From contig JAHBTK010000006.1 in assembly GCA_019638625.1 (NCBI GenBank), positions 1-64,000 of the forward strand: DNA of 64,000 nt. Reading direction: 5' to 3'. Below the pieces are notes generated by a model that did no database searches, was not told where the DNA came from, and saw only the letters and a program-made list of their open reading frames with translations. Origin of the DNA: Chitinophagaceae bacterium. Lineage in GTDB: Bacteria; Bacteroidota; Bacteroidia; Chitinophagales; Chitinophagaceae. Position 1 is the stretch's first letter. Every line of letters starts with the position of its first letter. The translations under genes and the position numbers were made by a program. Below, one piece after another: positions 37,317 through 47,116 of the stretch.

Positions 37317-38966
37317 CTACTTACCGCTTCCTGACGTCTTCTGTTTGGGCTGTCTTTTAAGCGCCTGTTCCAGTATTTCGATATGCCCTTTGACTTCCTG
37401 GTCGGACGGATTAAGCTCTAAAACCTTATTCAGATACATCAACGCAGTTTCAGCATCCTTCAATTCGTTATTGGAATAACCGGCAAGATACTTATAAGCC
37501 AGGATCAAAGCCTGCTTGTTCTTTTCCTTATCCACTTCCGCTATTTCAATGAATTTTTTGGCATCTTCTACCGGAAGCCCCTGCTCCATGGTAGAATCGA
37601 TCAGCCACCTGGTACGAAATGCGAGGTAATAACCTTGTGTATCGTCCGGATATTTTTCTTTATACAGACCGGCGATGCTGTCAGCCGTCTGATATTGGTC
37701 GCCGTAAAAATTCTCCCAACCTGCATAGAATAAATCTGTCTTGCCGTAATTAGGTTTTAAGGCCAATATCTTCGTCAGCCAGTCTGCAGACTTCGCCCTG
37801 TTCCCGATTTTTTTGTACATATCAGACGCCGCTTTGGCGTATTCAAGACGATTGGACAATGTAGTATCAATTTCAAATAATTTGTCATAGTAACTCTCCG
37901 CCTTTTCTATTTTATCAGGGAACTTGGCAGAAATATCCGCTATTTTCACGTAGTTATCGGAAAGGATGTCATCGGGGTTGGCTTTGGCAAAAAATGTTTC
38001 CATATTCTGCAGGGCATTTACAGAATCCCCCAGTTTATCATACGCATAAGCTTTTACGCGATATAATTTGGCATCCGCTTTTTCTCCTTCAGATTTCAAC
38101 TTTTCGTCGGCTTTTGCGATCGCGCCGCTGAAGTCGCCGGAAGCATATACCAAGCTGATCTCTTCCGCTTCCACGGAGGCGTTAAAGTCTGTATTGGCTT
38201 TATATTTGGCAAAATAGTCCCTGGCCTTGTTTACATCCCTGGAATACCAGTATTTGTATAACTCATAGTAAGCCGGGGCATACGCCGGGTCCAGTTTGAT
38301 CGCTTCTTCAAAATTCCTCAGGAAGATCTCGGACTGGTCATTACCCTGGGTAAGGTATATTTTACCCACTTTATACTTGGATTCCGCATAATTGGGTTCA
38401 ATTCCCAGCGCCTGGTTATAAGAGGTTACCGCCCCTCCGCCATCGGCTAACTTGCGGTAAGCATCGCCCATATTCGTATATACGGAAGGCTCCTTGAATT
38501 TTTTGATCTCGGTGGCGGCTTTGAGCTTTTCTATGGCATAATTCGCGTCCCCCGCGGGTGCATCCGCATTGGCGCGTCCAATGGCATTCAGTACGTCAAT
38601 GTTCCTATTTTTTGTAGTACTTATAGCCACTTCAAAACGTTGGCGGGCCTCATTTGTTTTATTTTCGAGAAGCTCCACATGTCCCATGGCTACCAACAAC
38701 AACGGATCACTGCCTTTTGACTGCAAAGCAGTCTGATAAACAGCTTTGGCAGCAGCCACCTCTTTTTGCTCAATCAAAGCCTGTCCCAGCCAGTAGGCAG
38801 CTTCTACATCTCCCGGTTTGGCAGCCAATGCTTTTTCCAATATTTCTTTTGCACTTTGATATTTTTCATAGTAAAACAACTTTTTTCCTTCATCTACGGA
38901 TTGCGCAAAAGCAATATTGCACAGTAACACTGCCACTACAGTAAATCTGATTGTTTGCTTCATCAT
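37317..38966 (-). CDS. Exported tetratricopeptide-repeat protein
   Basis: 549 aa with a signal peptide (FTVVAVLLCNIAFAQ). The mature protein is helical with TPR units throughout, for example AAKPGDVEAAYWLGQALIEQK and GIEPNYAESKYKVGKIYLTQG, ending with LNKVLELNPSDQEVKGHIEIL and a basic tail. Such proteins act as periplasmic or membrane scaffolds. It is the last gene of a three-gene operon with a PstS-like lipoprotein and a small membrane protein, an arrangement often seen beside TonB/ExbB genes in Bacteroidota, although none is present here. Its partner is unknown. Confidence 0.88.
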   Translation of the reverse strand: MMKQTIRFTVVAVLLCNIAFAQSVDEGKKLFYYEKYQSAKEILEKALAAKPGDVEAAYWLGQALIEQKEVAAAKAVYQTALQSKGSDPLLLVAMGHVELLENKTNEARQRFEVAISTTKNRNIDVLNAIGRANADAPAGDANYAIEKLKAATEIKKFKEPSVYTNMGDAYRKLADGGGAVTSYNQALGIEPNYAESKYKVGKIYLTQGNDQSEIFLRNFEEAIKLDPAYAPAYYELYKYWYSRDVNKARDYFAKYKANTDFNASVEAEEISLVYASGDFSGAIAKADEKLKSEGEKADAKLYRVKAYAYDKLGDSVNALQNMETFFAKANPDDILSDNYVKIADISAKFPDKIEKAESYYDKLFEIDTTLSNRLEYAKAASDMYKKIGNRAKSADWLTKILALKPNYGKTDLFYAGWENFYGDQYQTADSIAGLYKEKYPDDTQGYYLAFRTRWLIDSTMEQGLPVEDAKKFIEIAEVDKEKNKQALILAYKYLAGYSNNELKDAETALMYLNKVLELNPSDQEVKGHIEILEQALKRQPKQKTSGSGK

Positions 38967-39008
38967 TTTAAATTTTAGAATTTTGTTTTGGTAAATATAT
39001 TAAATTTA

Positions 39009-39947
39009 TTACTCTTTTAGTGCCGCTTCCCGTACAGAAAAGTTCATTTTTGTGGGAAACAGGTAAGCCCGGTGAAAAATTAACTGTCCTTTTTCATGTG
39101 TTAAAAAATTGGCAAACCCTCTCCCCAATCCGTTGTAATTCTCCTTTAATATATAGTACAGGCCCCGCACCATCGGGTATCGCTTGGTAGCAATATTAGC
39201 CTGGTAGGGTTTAATATATTTATCTTTGTCATTTGAAGCCTCCAACAGCGACACGGTCACCCGGTTTACAAACTCCAGTTGATCCTTATCATCGGGGTTT
39301 CCTACCCAGCTAACCCCCACAAAACCAATAGCATTTTCATTTCTTGATACAAAATCAATCACTTCCCCGCTGGATGTTGCGGCCATAATATCCGGGCTTA
39401 GCGGATTGCCGCGAAGCACGGAATCGATCATATAACGTACGGTACTGGTAGCGCTCAGCCCGTCAAGTACGGGTTTGAGCTTGTAGCCGCTGGTTCCGTT
39501 CATCATAGAACGTATTTCACCCATCGAGAAAAGCGAATCCTTCTGTTTGGGGTTTACAATCACCGCAATGGCATCATTAGCCATCCTGTTCCAGGAAGGC
39601 ACAAATCCAAGTGTATCTTTCAGCATATTCCCCTCTTCATCGCTCAATCCGCGGGTAACAATTACCATCCGGATACTGTCATTCATCAGGTCTTTCAGGC
39701 ATTCCGCTTCTGCTTTATAATGCGCTATGATATTAGCCTCGGGGTAAAGGGAAGTGAATACCTTGATCTGGGAATCAATAACAGGCTTAAAAGATTCGTC
39801 CACACTTATATGGATGGTACCGGATTTCAAATCGTCATACCCGGTAGCTACCCTTCGTTTGGTATCTGTACAACCGCTAAAACCTATTAATAAAATTGCT
39901 GATATACAACAAGTCAGCAACCCCCTGCCTGTTCCGTAAACGCTCAT
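39009..39947 (-). CDS. PstS-like phosphate-binding lipoprotein
   Basis: 312 aa with a lipobox (LLIGFSGC, Cys 26). The body resembles PstS-family periplasmic binding proteins: GTIHISVDESFKPVIDSQIKVF, VIVTRGLSDEE, NDAIAVIVNPKQKDSLFSMGEI and ENAIGFVGVSW. In Bacteroidota such proteins are found with TPR and TonB-system genes rather than in a pst transport operon, and no permease is present here, so a transport role is uncertain. The start overlaps the stop of the upstream gene by 4 bases (ATGA). Confidence 0.85.
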   Translation of the reverse strand: MSVYGTGRGLLTCCISAILLIGFSGCTDTKRRVATGYDDLKSGTIHISVDESFKPVIDSQIKVFTSLYPEANIIAHYKAEAECLKDLMNDSIRMVIVTRGLSDEEGNMLKDTLGFVPSWNRMANDAIAVIVNPKQKDSLFSMGEIRSMMNGTSGYKLKPVLDGLSATSTVRYMIDSVLRGNPLSPDIMAATSSGEVIDFVSRNENAIGFVGVSWVGNPDDKDQLEFVNRVTVSLLEASNDKDKYIKPYQANIATKRYPMVRGLYYILKENYNGLGRGFANFLTHEKGQLIFHRAYLFPTKMNFSVREAALKE

Positions 39948-40189
39948 CTGAAACTATCTTTTTTATTAGAAGCCCTGTATAACCGGAACGCTCCGTAAGC
40001 GACACCGACCAAGCCGAATATGGTATCAATTACCGGATCACTTTTTATCCAGTCAATATTCAGTGGTTTATTCAATAAGAAGAGGAGGCCCACACACAAC
40101 CATAACGCTCCCATCACATAATTATATAGTGACATGTAAGATTGTTTTTTTTTCTGCTTATCGTCTTCCCAGTTTTGATGTACAGGCAT
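39944..40189 (-). CDS. Small membrane protein, first gene of the PstS/TPR operon
   Basis: 81 aa with two membrane segments (about residues 25-40 and 56-70) and charged ends. An ATG at 40135 (MSLYNYVMG) is an alternative start. The ATGA overlap with the lipoprotein gene indicates translational coupling. The family is not recognised by name. Confidence 0.75.
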   Translation of the reverse strand: MPVHQNWEDDKQKKKQSYMSLYNYVMGALWLCVGLLFLLNKPLNIDWIKSDPVIDTIFGLVGVAYGAFRLYRASNKKDSFR

Positions 40190-40477
40190 AACCAGAATAT
40201 TGTGTGGAGCGGCAAGTTAACAATTCCTTTCGTAAATTTCAGAATCAAAAATGATATTCCGAAAATTGTATTGACGGTTGCCACCCGGTCTTTTTTAATA
40301 TTATACCGTTAATGAAATCTTAACTTTCCCCGGCATCATTCCTGATCGCTGAAAATAAGATGCCGGAGGAAGTGGTTTCCATAATACGGAAAGTTCCCTA
40401 TCCCGTAAATAACTTTTCCTTTCCGGTAACCGGTTTTACCGGTTGCTGTCCTCTATTTGCATATAAAATCGGATAAT

Positions 40478-40798
40478 ATGTGCAGATTCAGGAACTGGTA
40501 TTCAGACGAAAACGGTTATGTGATCCAATGTGAAGATTGCTGTTATTTTCAGGTAAGCTTTGGAACCACCATGCTGACCATGAGCAAAAGGGAGTATCTC
40601 CATTTTGCGGAAATGGTTTCGGATAAAAGAAATTGCTATCCTGCCATGCAGGATGCCAACTGTAAATGCATCATTTTACCGACGCGTTCAGAATCGGTGC
40701 ATATCATCCTGAGCAGCAACGAACTGACGGTTCTGCACGAAATGGTTCAGCAGGTTGATATTGAAATGCGGACCAGGGAATTGATAAACCTTTTTTGA
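40478..40798 (+). CDS. Conserved-looking Cys-containing small protein
   Basis: 106 aa from the ATG at 40478; a TTG 21 bases upstream is also in frame but less likely. The N-terminus MCRFRNWYSDENGYVIQCEDC carries Cys residues, and later MQDANCKCIILPTRSESVHIILS appears. The pattern resembles short Bacteroidota proteins of unknown function (possibly DUF6686-like, not certain). It has no signal peptide and stands alone on the plus strand, convergent with the GH95-like gene. Confidence 0.7.
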   Translation: MCRFRNWYSDENGYVIQCEDCCYFQVSFGTTMLTMSKREYLHFAEMVSDKRNCYPAMQDANCKCIILPTRSESVHIILSSNELTVLHEMVQQVDIEMRTRELINLF

Positions 40799-40811
40799 GG
40801 GAAAGCCCTCA
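40796..40811. terminator. Shared hairpin between two convergent genes
   Basis: TGAGGG-AAAG-CCCTCA is a perfect 6-bp hairpin. The plus-strand stop codon TGA is the first arm and the minus-strand stop codon TGA is the second arm, so both convergent genes end inside one short stem. A T run precedes it on the plus strand. Confidence 0.5.
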
Positions 40812-43094
40812 GTCGGCAAACAGCGTTACAGTTGCTCCCGGCTGCGCTTTGATGTTGATAAAACCTCCTTCTTCCGATACCTGGATGCTCCCCTTTTTAT
40901 CAGACAGGCGCCACGGCCGGTCAAACGGCATTTTCAGCTTCGCGGTTCCCCCTTTTTCAGACAGGATGGTCACACGCCGCATAACCCCGGCAGCTTTTTC
41001 AGCAGAAACCAGGAATGCTCCCTCGGTCCGCAACCGGTTAAAAGAAACCTCCGGCCAGGAAGCGGGAACAGCCGGCATGATTTCTATAAAGCCGGCATAA
41101 CTCTGCAGCAACATTTCCTGCAGGCCGGCGGCAAAAGCAAAGTTTCCCTCCAGGGTAAATGGCCGGTAAGTAAATTTGGATAACCCGGACCTCGTCTGGT
41201 CGCCATTGGCGTGAAAACTGTTCGGCAGGCAAAATGCACGGGCAAAAATATTGAGCGCTTTCGCGGCGCCGTCGCCATCTTTGGCCCGGGCTTTCAGGTT
41301 AGCCAGCCAGGCATAAGAGTATCCGCACCAATAGTCGGGCCCGATTTCGTCAAGCAACCGGATGGTATTGCTGATTACGGATTGTGCTTTGGCGCCATCC
41401 TCCCATTTGATCAGTCCCAGCGGATGTATTGCCATCAGGTGAGAAAAATGGCGATGCGAAGCATCATAGGGCGCCGAAGACTCCACCATCAATTCATCAT
41501 TTTCGGAAACAGCGTAGTCTCCAAACTCCGCCAGTGTTTGCTGCCATTCGGCCACTTCCTCTTTCAGTTGCAAAGCTTCCGCCATCTCTATAGCCGCCGT
41601 GAAAGCAAATTTCATCAGCGACAGGTCATAGTTGGTGTTTTGTAAAAACCAGGCGGTCACCCTGTTGTCGTTTATCTCCGGGCTGGAACTCAAAGGCAGG
41701 CGGCGTAAGCCGTTTTCTTCTTTTTCGGTAATGTTCTCCAGGAACGTGCACACTTCTCTTAAAAAGGGGTAAGCTTTTTCTTTCAGAAACTGCCTGTCCA
41801 TACTGTATCGCCATTGCAGATAGTAATGCTGCGCCAGCCAGGCCGATATCGTGGGAGACAGGGAATATTGTATCCAGCCGCCCATTTCCGTACCATCCAG
41901 GGTAGTAACCCCCGGTACCGCTATGCCTTCTTTTCCAAAGTATTGTTGGGTGTACCTCCTGTAGTTTTCCTTGTTTTCTTCCAGGTGATCAATATACCCC
42001 ATTGCTTCTTCCAGGTGGTTACCGCTGTAGGAAGGCCAATAGCTCAACTGGGTATTAAGATCGTGGTGAAAATCGCCTTTCCATGGTGGAATCCGGCCGT
42101 TGTCGGCTGTCCACACCCCCTGTAAAGAAACAGGTGGAGCACCCTTGCGGGCTACGGAGCCGAATTTATATTGCTCCAGGTACCACTGTTTTTCAACTAC
42201 TTCGTCCGGTACCCGCACCGAAGACTTCGCCCAAAAGGTTTTCCACCAGGCCTGGTGGCTGATAAGATCAGAGGTATAGCTTCTGGTAAAAGCGGCAGCC
42301 GTAACCGACTCCGCCGATACCCCCTGCTTTTTTTCCGGGTATTGCGATGATATGCTCCAGACGCCTTCTAACGTTGTATTGGTTTTTCTCCACCGCACTG
42401 AAATCTCGTACGTGAAACCGCCCCAGCCCTTCTGTGTATACACGATACTGTTACCTGACTGCTGCACTACCCCCTGTTGGTAGCCCAGCCTGCCCAGGTT
42501 ATCCCCCGTCAGCGAATTTACTTCGCCACCGGAAGCGGTATCCCCATAAGCGGGCGCCGCCAGCGAGGGTAGGATATCCCCTTTTATTCCTTCAAACCGG
42601 AACCAGCCCACCGGCTGCGTGGCATGTACGTATGTCTTTAGTTGTAAGCCATTTTCCCACAACACTTCGCACAGGGCATGCTGCAGGGATAAATGCACGG
42701 CGCTCACCGGAGATCCGGGCAAATCAAATTCCAACGCACCGGCCGGAATTTTGGAAGGCGCCGGCTCCCGGTCGTATGGCGCATCAAAGTATTCCTGCAC
42801 CGGCTTGTAGTCGTTTTTCAACACCTGTTGTTCCACCCATTTAAAGCTGAACTCCTCCCTGTGTAACCCTTTCATTGGCCGCAGGTCCCATATATCTGCC
42901 CGGTCCAGCGAGAACCGGAGTTTTTTATCTTTTTGCCAGATCAATGCGCCAATCGTGCCATTACCCAGGGGTATGGCTTCATCCCAAACAGTAGCTAACC
43001 TGTCAAAACGCAGATCATGTTTTGCAGCAGGTTGTGCTGCCAGGTTGTTAACCCAACAGGCGATCGCCAGTAATGTCACCAGTTTCTTTATCAT
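40809..43094 (-). CDS. GH95-like glycoside hydrolase, exported
   Basis: 761 aa from the ATG at 43094, which begins a signal peptide (MIKKLVTLLAIACWVNNLAAQ); an upstream start at 43187 would put 31 residues before it. The N-terminal beta-sandwich starts WDEAIPLGNGTIGALIWQ, and the catalytic (alpha/alpha)6 barrel contains FHHDLNTQLSYWP and HRHFSHLMAIHPLG, which align with the H-x-N-I-N-x-Q-M-N-Y-W and HRHLSHL motifs of GH95 alpha-L-fucosidases. In this copy the first catalytic-helper Asn is replaced by Asp (HDLN), so a different substrate is possible. No other polysaccharide genes are adjacent. It is probably periplasmic or surface located. Confidence 0.75.
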   Translation of the reverse strand: MIKKLVTLLAIACWVNNLAAQPAAKHDLRFDRLATVWDEAIPLGNGTIGALIWQKDKKLRFSLDRADIWDLRPMKGLHREEFSFKWVEQQVLKNDYKPVQEYFDAPYDREPAPSKIPAGALEFDLPGSPVSAVHLSLQHALCEVLWENGLQLKTYVHATQPVGWFRFEGIKGDILPSLAAPAYGDTASGGEVNSLTGDNLGRLGYQQGVVQQSGNSIVYTQKGWGGFTYEISVRWRKTNTTLEGVWSISSQYPEKKQGVSAESVTAAAFTRSYTSDLISHQAWWKTFWAKSSVRVPDEVVEKQWYLEQYKFGSVARKGAPPVSLQGVWTADNGRIPPWKGDFHHDLNTQLSYWPSYSGNHLEEAMGYIDHLEENKENYRRYTQQYFGKEGIAVPGVTTLDGTEMGGWIQYSLSPTISAWLAQHYYLQWRYSMDRQFLKEKAYPFLREVCTFLENITEKEENGLRRLPLSSSPEINDNRVTAWFLQNTNYDLSLMKFAFTAAIEMAEALQLKEEVAEWQQTLAEFGDYAVSENDELMVESSAPYDASHRHFSHLMAIHPLGLIKWEDGAKAQSVISNTIRLLDEIGPDYWCGYSYAWLANLKARAKDGDGAAKALNIFARAFCLPNSFHANGDQTRSGLSKFTYRPFTLEGNFAFAAGLQEMLLQSYAGFIEIMPAVPASWPEVSFNRLRTEGAFLVSAEKAAGVMRRVTILSEKGGTAKLKMPFDRPWRLSDKKGSIQVSEEGGFINIKAQPGATVTLFAD

Positions 43095-43418
43095 ACAATC
43101 CAATGGTTCAATATAACAGATACAACAAAGTTTGAAAATACCTCTTTTTATTTTGGCATTTGTATCAATTTTATTCCGTTCTGCCAACTCATTTACCTGG
43201 GATCATTTTTTTCCTGCAGGTAAATGCATTACTGCATGAACGCTTCATGGACCCGCTATTGAGAAAGTAGAATGGATTGTTTGGAAAATTTACAGAATAC
43301 CTTAAATTTTAGCATAGTTTTGGTTAAAATGAGCTTTCCCGGCTACACAATCCCTAAAAACCTGCTAATTTGCAGGTAAATGTTCGTGACAAGTTTCCAT
43401 AGAGTTTAACATTTAAGA
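43095..43418. other. Divergent intergenic region
   Basis: 324 bases without a gene between the GH95-like gene (minus) and the following exported protein (plus). It contains a perfect hairpin ACCTGC-TAATTT-GCAGGT (43360-43377) about 40 bases before the plus-strand start, which could be an operator or a leader structure. Both promoters must lie here, but no clear consensus stands out. Confidence 0.45.
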
Positions 43419-44939
43419 ATGCGTATGAAAGTTCACATTGTGGTTGCCCTGCTTTTTATGATGCCCGTTCTGGCAAAGGCACAGCGCATCAACTATACAG
43501 AACCGGAGAAGGATGATTATCGCCAGGTTAATTTTGAGATCATCGGTAAGGTAAGCGGCAATATACTGGTCTATAAAAATTATCGCAATAAGAATAACCT
43601 GTCCATCTACGATAATGACATGAAGCTGACCAACAGGCTCAACCTGGACTTTCTGCCCTCCAAGGTTATCAACGTAGATTTTATAGCCTATCCGGATTTT
43701 TTCTATATGGTTTACCAGTACCAGCAAAAAAACGTGGTACACTGTAACGTGGTAAAAATGGATGCCGAAGGCAAAAAACTTATCGGTCCGGTGGAAATAG
43801 ATACCACGCAGATTGGCGGGGCCAGCGACAATAAGATATACACTACCATTTTCAGCGAGGACAAACAGCAAATAATGATCTTTAAGATCAACAAGCGGAA
43901 TGAAAAGAATTATTTTTTCACCACGCTGCTGTACAATGGTAATATGGAGTTCAAAAAGAAAGACCGGCTCCAGGTTAGCGTTCAGCAGCGGGATGCTGTT
44001 TTCAGCGATTTTGTTGTGGACAATGAAGGAGATTTTGCTTTTGCCCGTTGCGGCAGAAACGGCACCCGGGATAATATTTCCCATATGGACCTGATCGTAA
44101 AACCTGCCAGGGCAGACAGTTTCAGTATTTATAACATTCCCCTTACCAATTTCCTGGACGAAGTAAAGCTGAAGGCTGACAACATCAATCGTACCTATAT
44201 TATCAGTTCCCTCTATTATAAGCAAAGAAGAGGCAATATTGAAGGATTGTACACCGGCATATTCGACAAGGAGTTGAACCAGATAAAGGCGGAAAGTTTT
44301 AATATTTTCAGCGATCAGTTAAAAGAAGACGCTAAATCGGAGAATACCAACGCCAAAACCGCGTTTAACGATTATTTTATCAGGCAGATCCTCCCTAAGA
44401 AAGACGGCGGCTTCCTGGTAGTAAGCGAATTGTATTTTACTTCTTCCCGGGGAAGCAGTTGGAACCGGTACGATTACCTGTACAGTCCCTATGGGTTTTC
44501 CCCCTATTCACCCTATAACAACTACTGGAGCCCCTATGGCTACGGAAGCCCCTGGAACCGGTGGGGGGGCGGGAGCAGCACCCGGTATTACAGCGAAAAC
44601 ATAACCGTATTCTCTTTTGATACCGATGCCAGCATACAATGGAGTAATGTACTGCATAAAAGCCTGTTTGATGACAACTCAAACAATGCATTATCCTATA
44701 TGATCTATAATACAGGATCGGAAATCAACTTTTTATACAACCACCTGGAAAGACGTATCCGCCTGTTGACAGAGCAGTCCATTACTGCCGATGGAAATAC
44801 CAAACGTTCACCTACGCTGAAAAACCTGGACAGAGATTATGAGTTTTTACCAAAATACGGAAAGCAGGTAGGGTCAAGGCAGGTAATAGTACCTTGTTTA
44901 TACAGAAATTATATTTGCTTTGCAAAAATTGATTTTTAA
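43419..44939 (+). CDS. Exported protein of unknown function with a Tyr/Pro/Gly-rich insert
   Basis: 506 aa. A signal peptide (HIVVALLFMMPVLAKAQ) is followed by repeated strand-rich sequence that reads like a propeller-type protein (NNLSIYDNDMKLTNRL, NVVHCNVVKMDAEGKKLIG). Residues about 340-385 form a low-complexity loop rich in Tyr, Ser, Pro and Gly (YSPYGFSPYSPYNNYWSPYG) ending in a Gly run. The family is not recognised. It is followed by a membrane protein gene with 11 bases between, so the two are probably co-transcribed. Confidence 0.8.
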   Translation: MRMKVHIVVALLFMMPVLAKAQRINYTEPEKDDYRQVNFEIIGKVSGNILVYKNYRNKNNLSIYDNDMKLTNRLNLDFLPSKVINVDFIAYPDFFYMVYQYQQKNVVHCNVVKMDAEGKKLIGPVEIDTTQIGGASDNKIYTTIFSEDKQQIMIFKINKRNEKNYFFTTLLYNGNMEFKKKDRLQVSVQQRDAVFSDFVVDNEGDFAFARCGRNGTRDNISHMDLIVKPARADSFSIYNIPLTNFLDEVKLKADNINRTYIISSLYYKQRRGNIEGLYTGIFDKELNQIKAESFNIFSDQLKEDAKSENTNAKTAFNDYFIRQILPKKDGGFLVVSELYFTSSRGSSWNRYDYLYSPYGFSPYSPYNNYWSPYGYGSPWNRWGGGSSTRYYSENITVFSFDTDASIQWSNVLHKSLFDDNSNNALSYMIYNTGSEINFLYNHLERRIRLLTEQSITADGNTKRSPTLKNLDRDYEFLPKYGKQVGSRQVIVPCLYRNYICFAKIDF

Positions 44940-44950
44940 AAAAACTGTTT

Positions 44951-45940
44951 GTGACAGGATTGTTTAAGAAAAGCTCACCGGTAAATATCGCCTATTTACT
45001 GCTGTATGCTTTGGTACTGAAAATATATTCATTTCTCAACCCCCAAATCCCTGTAGCAGAGCCTTCAGACGGTTTTCTATATCAAAAATTCCTGGAATTT
45101 CTAAGCCCTTTGGATGAGCGCTTTCCTCTCATTTACCCGCTTATTGCCCTTATACTGGTATTTGTGCAGGCCCTGGCTTTCAACAGCTTCGTCAACAATG
45201 AAAAACTGCAACATCGCGCCAGCTACCTGCCCGCTATGAGTTATATACTCATCACCTGCTTTTTTCCGGAGTGGTGGAAATTGTCATCGGCATTGGTAGT
45301 AAATACCCTGATGGTATGGATAATAGGCGCATTGTGCAAACTCTATAATAACCCTTCTCCGAAAGGTTTGATCTTCAATACCGGGCTGATCCTCGGTCTG
45401 GCTTCATTTTTTTATTTTCCGGCGATCGCGTTTTATGTGCTGCTGTTTTTTGCGCTGGTTTCCCTCAAGCCCTTCCGGGTAAGCGACTGGATGGTAGCCA
45501 CACTGGGCGTTCTCACGCCTTATTATTTCCTGTTTACCATTCTGTACCTGGTAAATAACTGGAACCCGCTTACCTATCTTCCTTCCATATCAGTAGCACT
45601 CCCCGGCCTACAGCAGGATATGTGGACTATCGGAGCCATCCTGCTACTGCTGATCCCCTTTTTAATAGGGGTTGTGTACATTCAGCAAAACCTGTTGCGC
45701 ATGTTGATCCATGTACGCAAAATATGGGGGCTGATGATCGTGTACCTGATTTTGACCCTGTTGATTCCTTTTATCAACTATACTCCTTCCCAGCATTACT
45801 GGATACTGGCAGCGCTTCCTTTTGCCGCCTTCCATTCCTACGCCTATTTTTATTCCACCAAAAAATGGCTTCCCCTGATCCTGCACTGGATTACAGTGGC
45901 TTTTATTGTAGCCCTGAATATCTGGGTGTCGGGAAACTAA
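44951..45940 (+). CDS. DUF6427-like integral membrane protein
   Basis: 329 aa with about ten membrane segments (for example VNIAYLLLYALVLKIYSF, GLILGLASFFYFPAIAFYVLLFFALVSLKPFR shown by ASFFYFPAIAFYVLLFFALV). The pattern LKPFRVSDWMVATLGVLTPYY is typical of a Bacteroidota membrane family (DUF6427) found in gliding and polysaccharide-related contexts. The start is a GTG at 44951; a TTG at 44960 is an alternative. No function is known. Confidence 0.72.
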   Translation: MTGLFKKSSPVNIAYLLLYALVLKIYSFLNPQIPVAEPSDGFLYQKFLEFLSPLDERFPLIYPLIALILVFVQALAFNSFVNNEKLQHRASYLPAMSYILITCFFPEWWKLSSALVVNTLMVWIIGALCKLYNNPSPKGLIFNTGLILGLASFFYFPAIAFYVLLFFALVSLKPFRVSDWMVATLGVLTPYYFLFTILYLVNNWNPLTYLPSISVALPGLQQDMWTIGAILLLLIPFLIGVVYIQQNLLRMLIHVRKIWGLMIVYLILTLLIPFINYTPSQHYWILAALPFAAFHSYAYFYSTKKWLPLILHWITVAFIVALNIWVSGN

Positions 45941-46120
45941 TTGCTCGCTACGGGTAGAATCGTTTTATAAAGATTGTAGCTATTTTCTACTGATACGGGT
46001 TTAGCAGCATAGCCCCGGCATGTTCAAACCTGTCGCCCTGCTACGATTGGATATCTTCAGAATAAAATAAAGCCGGCCTCCTGTGCAACAGGATGTGCTT
46101 TTATATTTGGCGCGATAAGA

Positions 46121-47116
46121 TTATTTAACTACTATCTTTCTTTTAACAACCTGAAGTTTTGTTTTATCGTTAACCTTTATCTGGGAGACTCCCGATGCTA
46201 CTTTTCTCGGAAACCCAAAACTTATTTTAGGCGTAACCGAGCGGAAGGTTATGGGGATATTCAATACTTTTTCGGTTTTTAGAACGGGATATGTAACACT
46301 ACTTACCGTCATGGTGGCATTGCCGTCAAAGTGGGTTTTAATGGTATTCTTAGGCAGCCCGGTTTGCGAAGCAATTTGCGAAATTACCAGATCTTTAATT
46401 TCACCGCTCACCTGTTTCATAATATCAGTAAAGCCTTTGTTCACTTCTTTTTCAATATCGTCTTTACTTACACAAAGCCCGGTCAGGAAATCAGGCCCCG
46501 GAAGGTCAACATCAAACTTTTTTAGCTGATGTTTAATAAACCGGTTCAGGTCGAAACCGGTATAGGGGTTTATGTCCAGGTCGAAGGTGATTTCCGCCCC
46601 CCTTCCTTCTGCTTTAACATTAATATGAGTGCTGGCAATGCTGGTACTGATCTTTTTCAGGTCTTTGATCTTTTTCTTGGCATCGTTGGCCTTAGCCTTG
46701 ATCTGTTCATTGGTAATGCCTTTTTCTTTGGGCACTGCATAACCGGCAAAATAAAAATTAAAATTGCTGATGTCTTTTAATTTAAATGTATCTGAACGAT
46801 ACACCGGTTCATAGATAGGAATACTGGGCAGATTGGCTACTTTAATTTCACCGGTTTTTTTGTAAGCAATAAGGAAATAATCAAACGCTTTGTTTAGCGA
46901 CGCCGCATTGAATGAAAACGCCCCGTTTTGCCCTGTAGTAACTTTTAATGACTGGTTGGGGAAAAACGAGGGTAATGGTACTTTAGGGGCCAGGTAAACC
47001 GTAAGGTTTGCGGCTGCCTGATAGGTGTTGACATTGGGTTTTCCGTTGCTTTGAAGATAAGATTGCAGGAAGCCAAAGAGATTATGTACTTCATGCGCTT
47101 TGCCTGAAATTTTCAT
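46121..47116 (-). CDS. Hypothetical protein with a possible transthyretin-like N-terminal domain
   Basis: 331 aa, no signal peptide. Residues 30-85 read like a carboxypeptidase-regulatory/TTR-like fold (NLTVYLAPKVPLP, then VTTGQNGAFSFNA). The rest is charged and Lys-rich, with a helical segment about residues 140-160 (IKAKANDAKKKIKDLKK) and strands TFDLDINPYTGFDL and VLNIPITFRSVTPKISFG. The family is not recognised. It stands alone between two plus-strand regions and is convergent with the membrane protein gene at 44951. Confidence 0.65.
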   Translation of the reverse strand: MKISGKAHEVHNLFGFLQSYLQSNGKPNVNTYQAAANLTVYLAPKVPLPSFFPNQSLKVTTGQNGAFSFNAASLNKAFDYFLIAYKKTGEIKVANLPSIPIYEPVYRSDTFKLKDISNFNFYFAGYAVPKEKGITNEQIKAKANDAKKKIKDLKKISTSIASTHINVKAEGRGAEITFDLDINPYTGFDLNRFIKHQLKKFDVDLPGPDFLTGLCVSKDDIEKEVNKGFTDIMKQVSGEIKDLVISQIASQTGLPKNTIKTHFDGNATMTVSSVTYPVLKTEKVLNIPITFRSVTPKISFGFPRKVASGVSQIKVNDKTKLQVVKRKIVVK

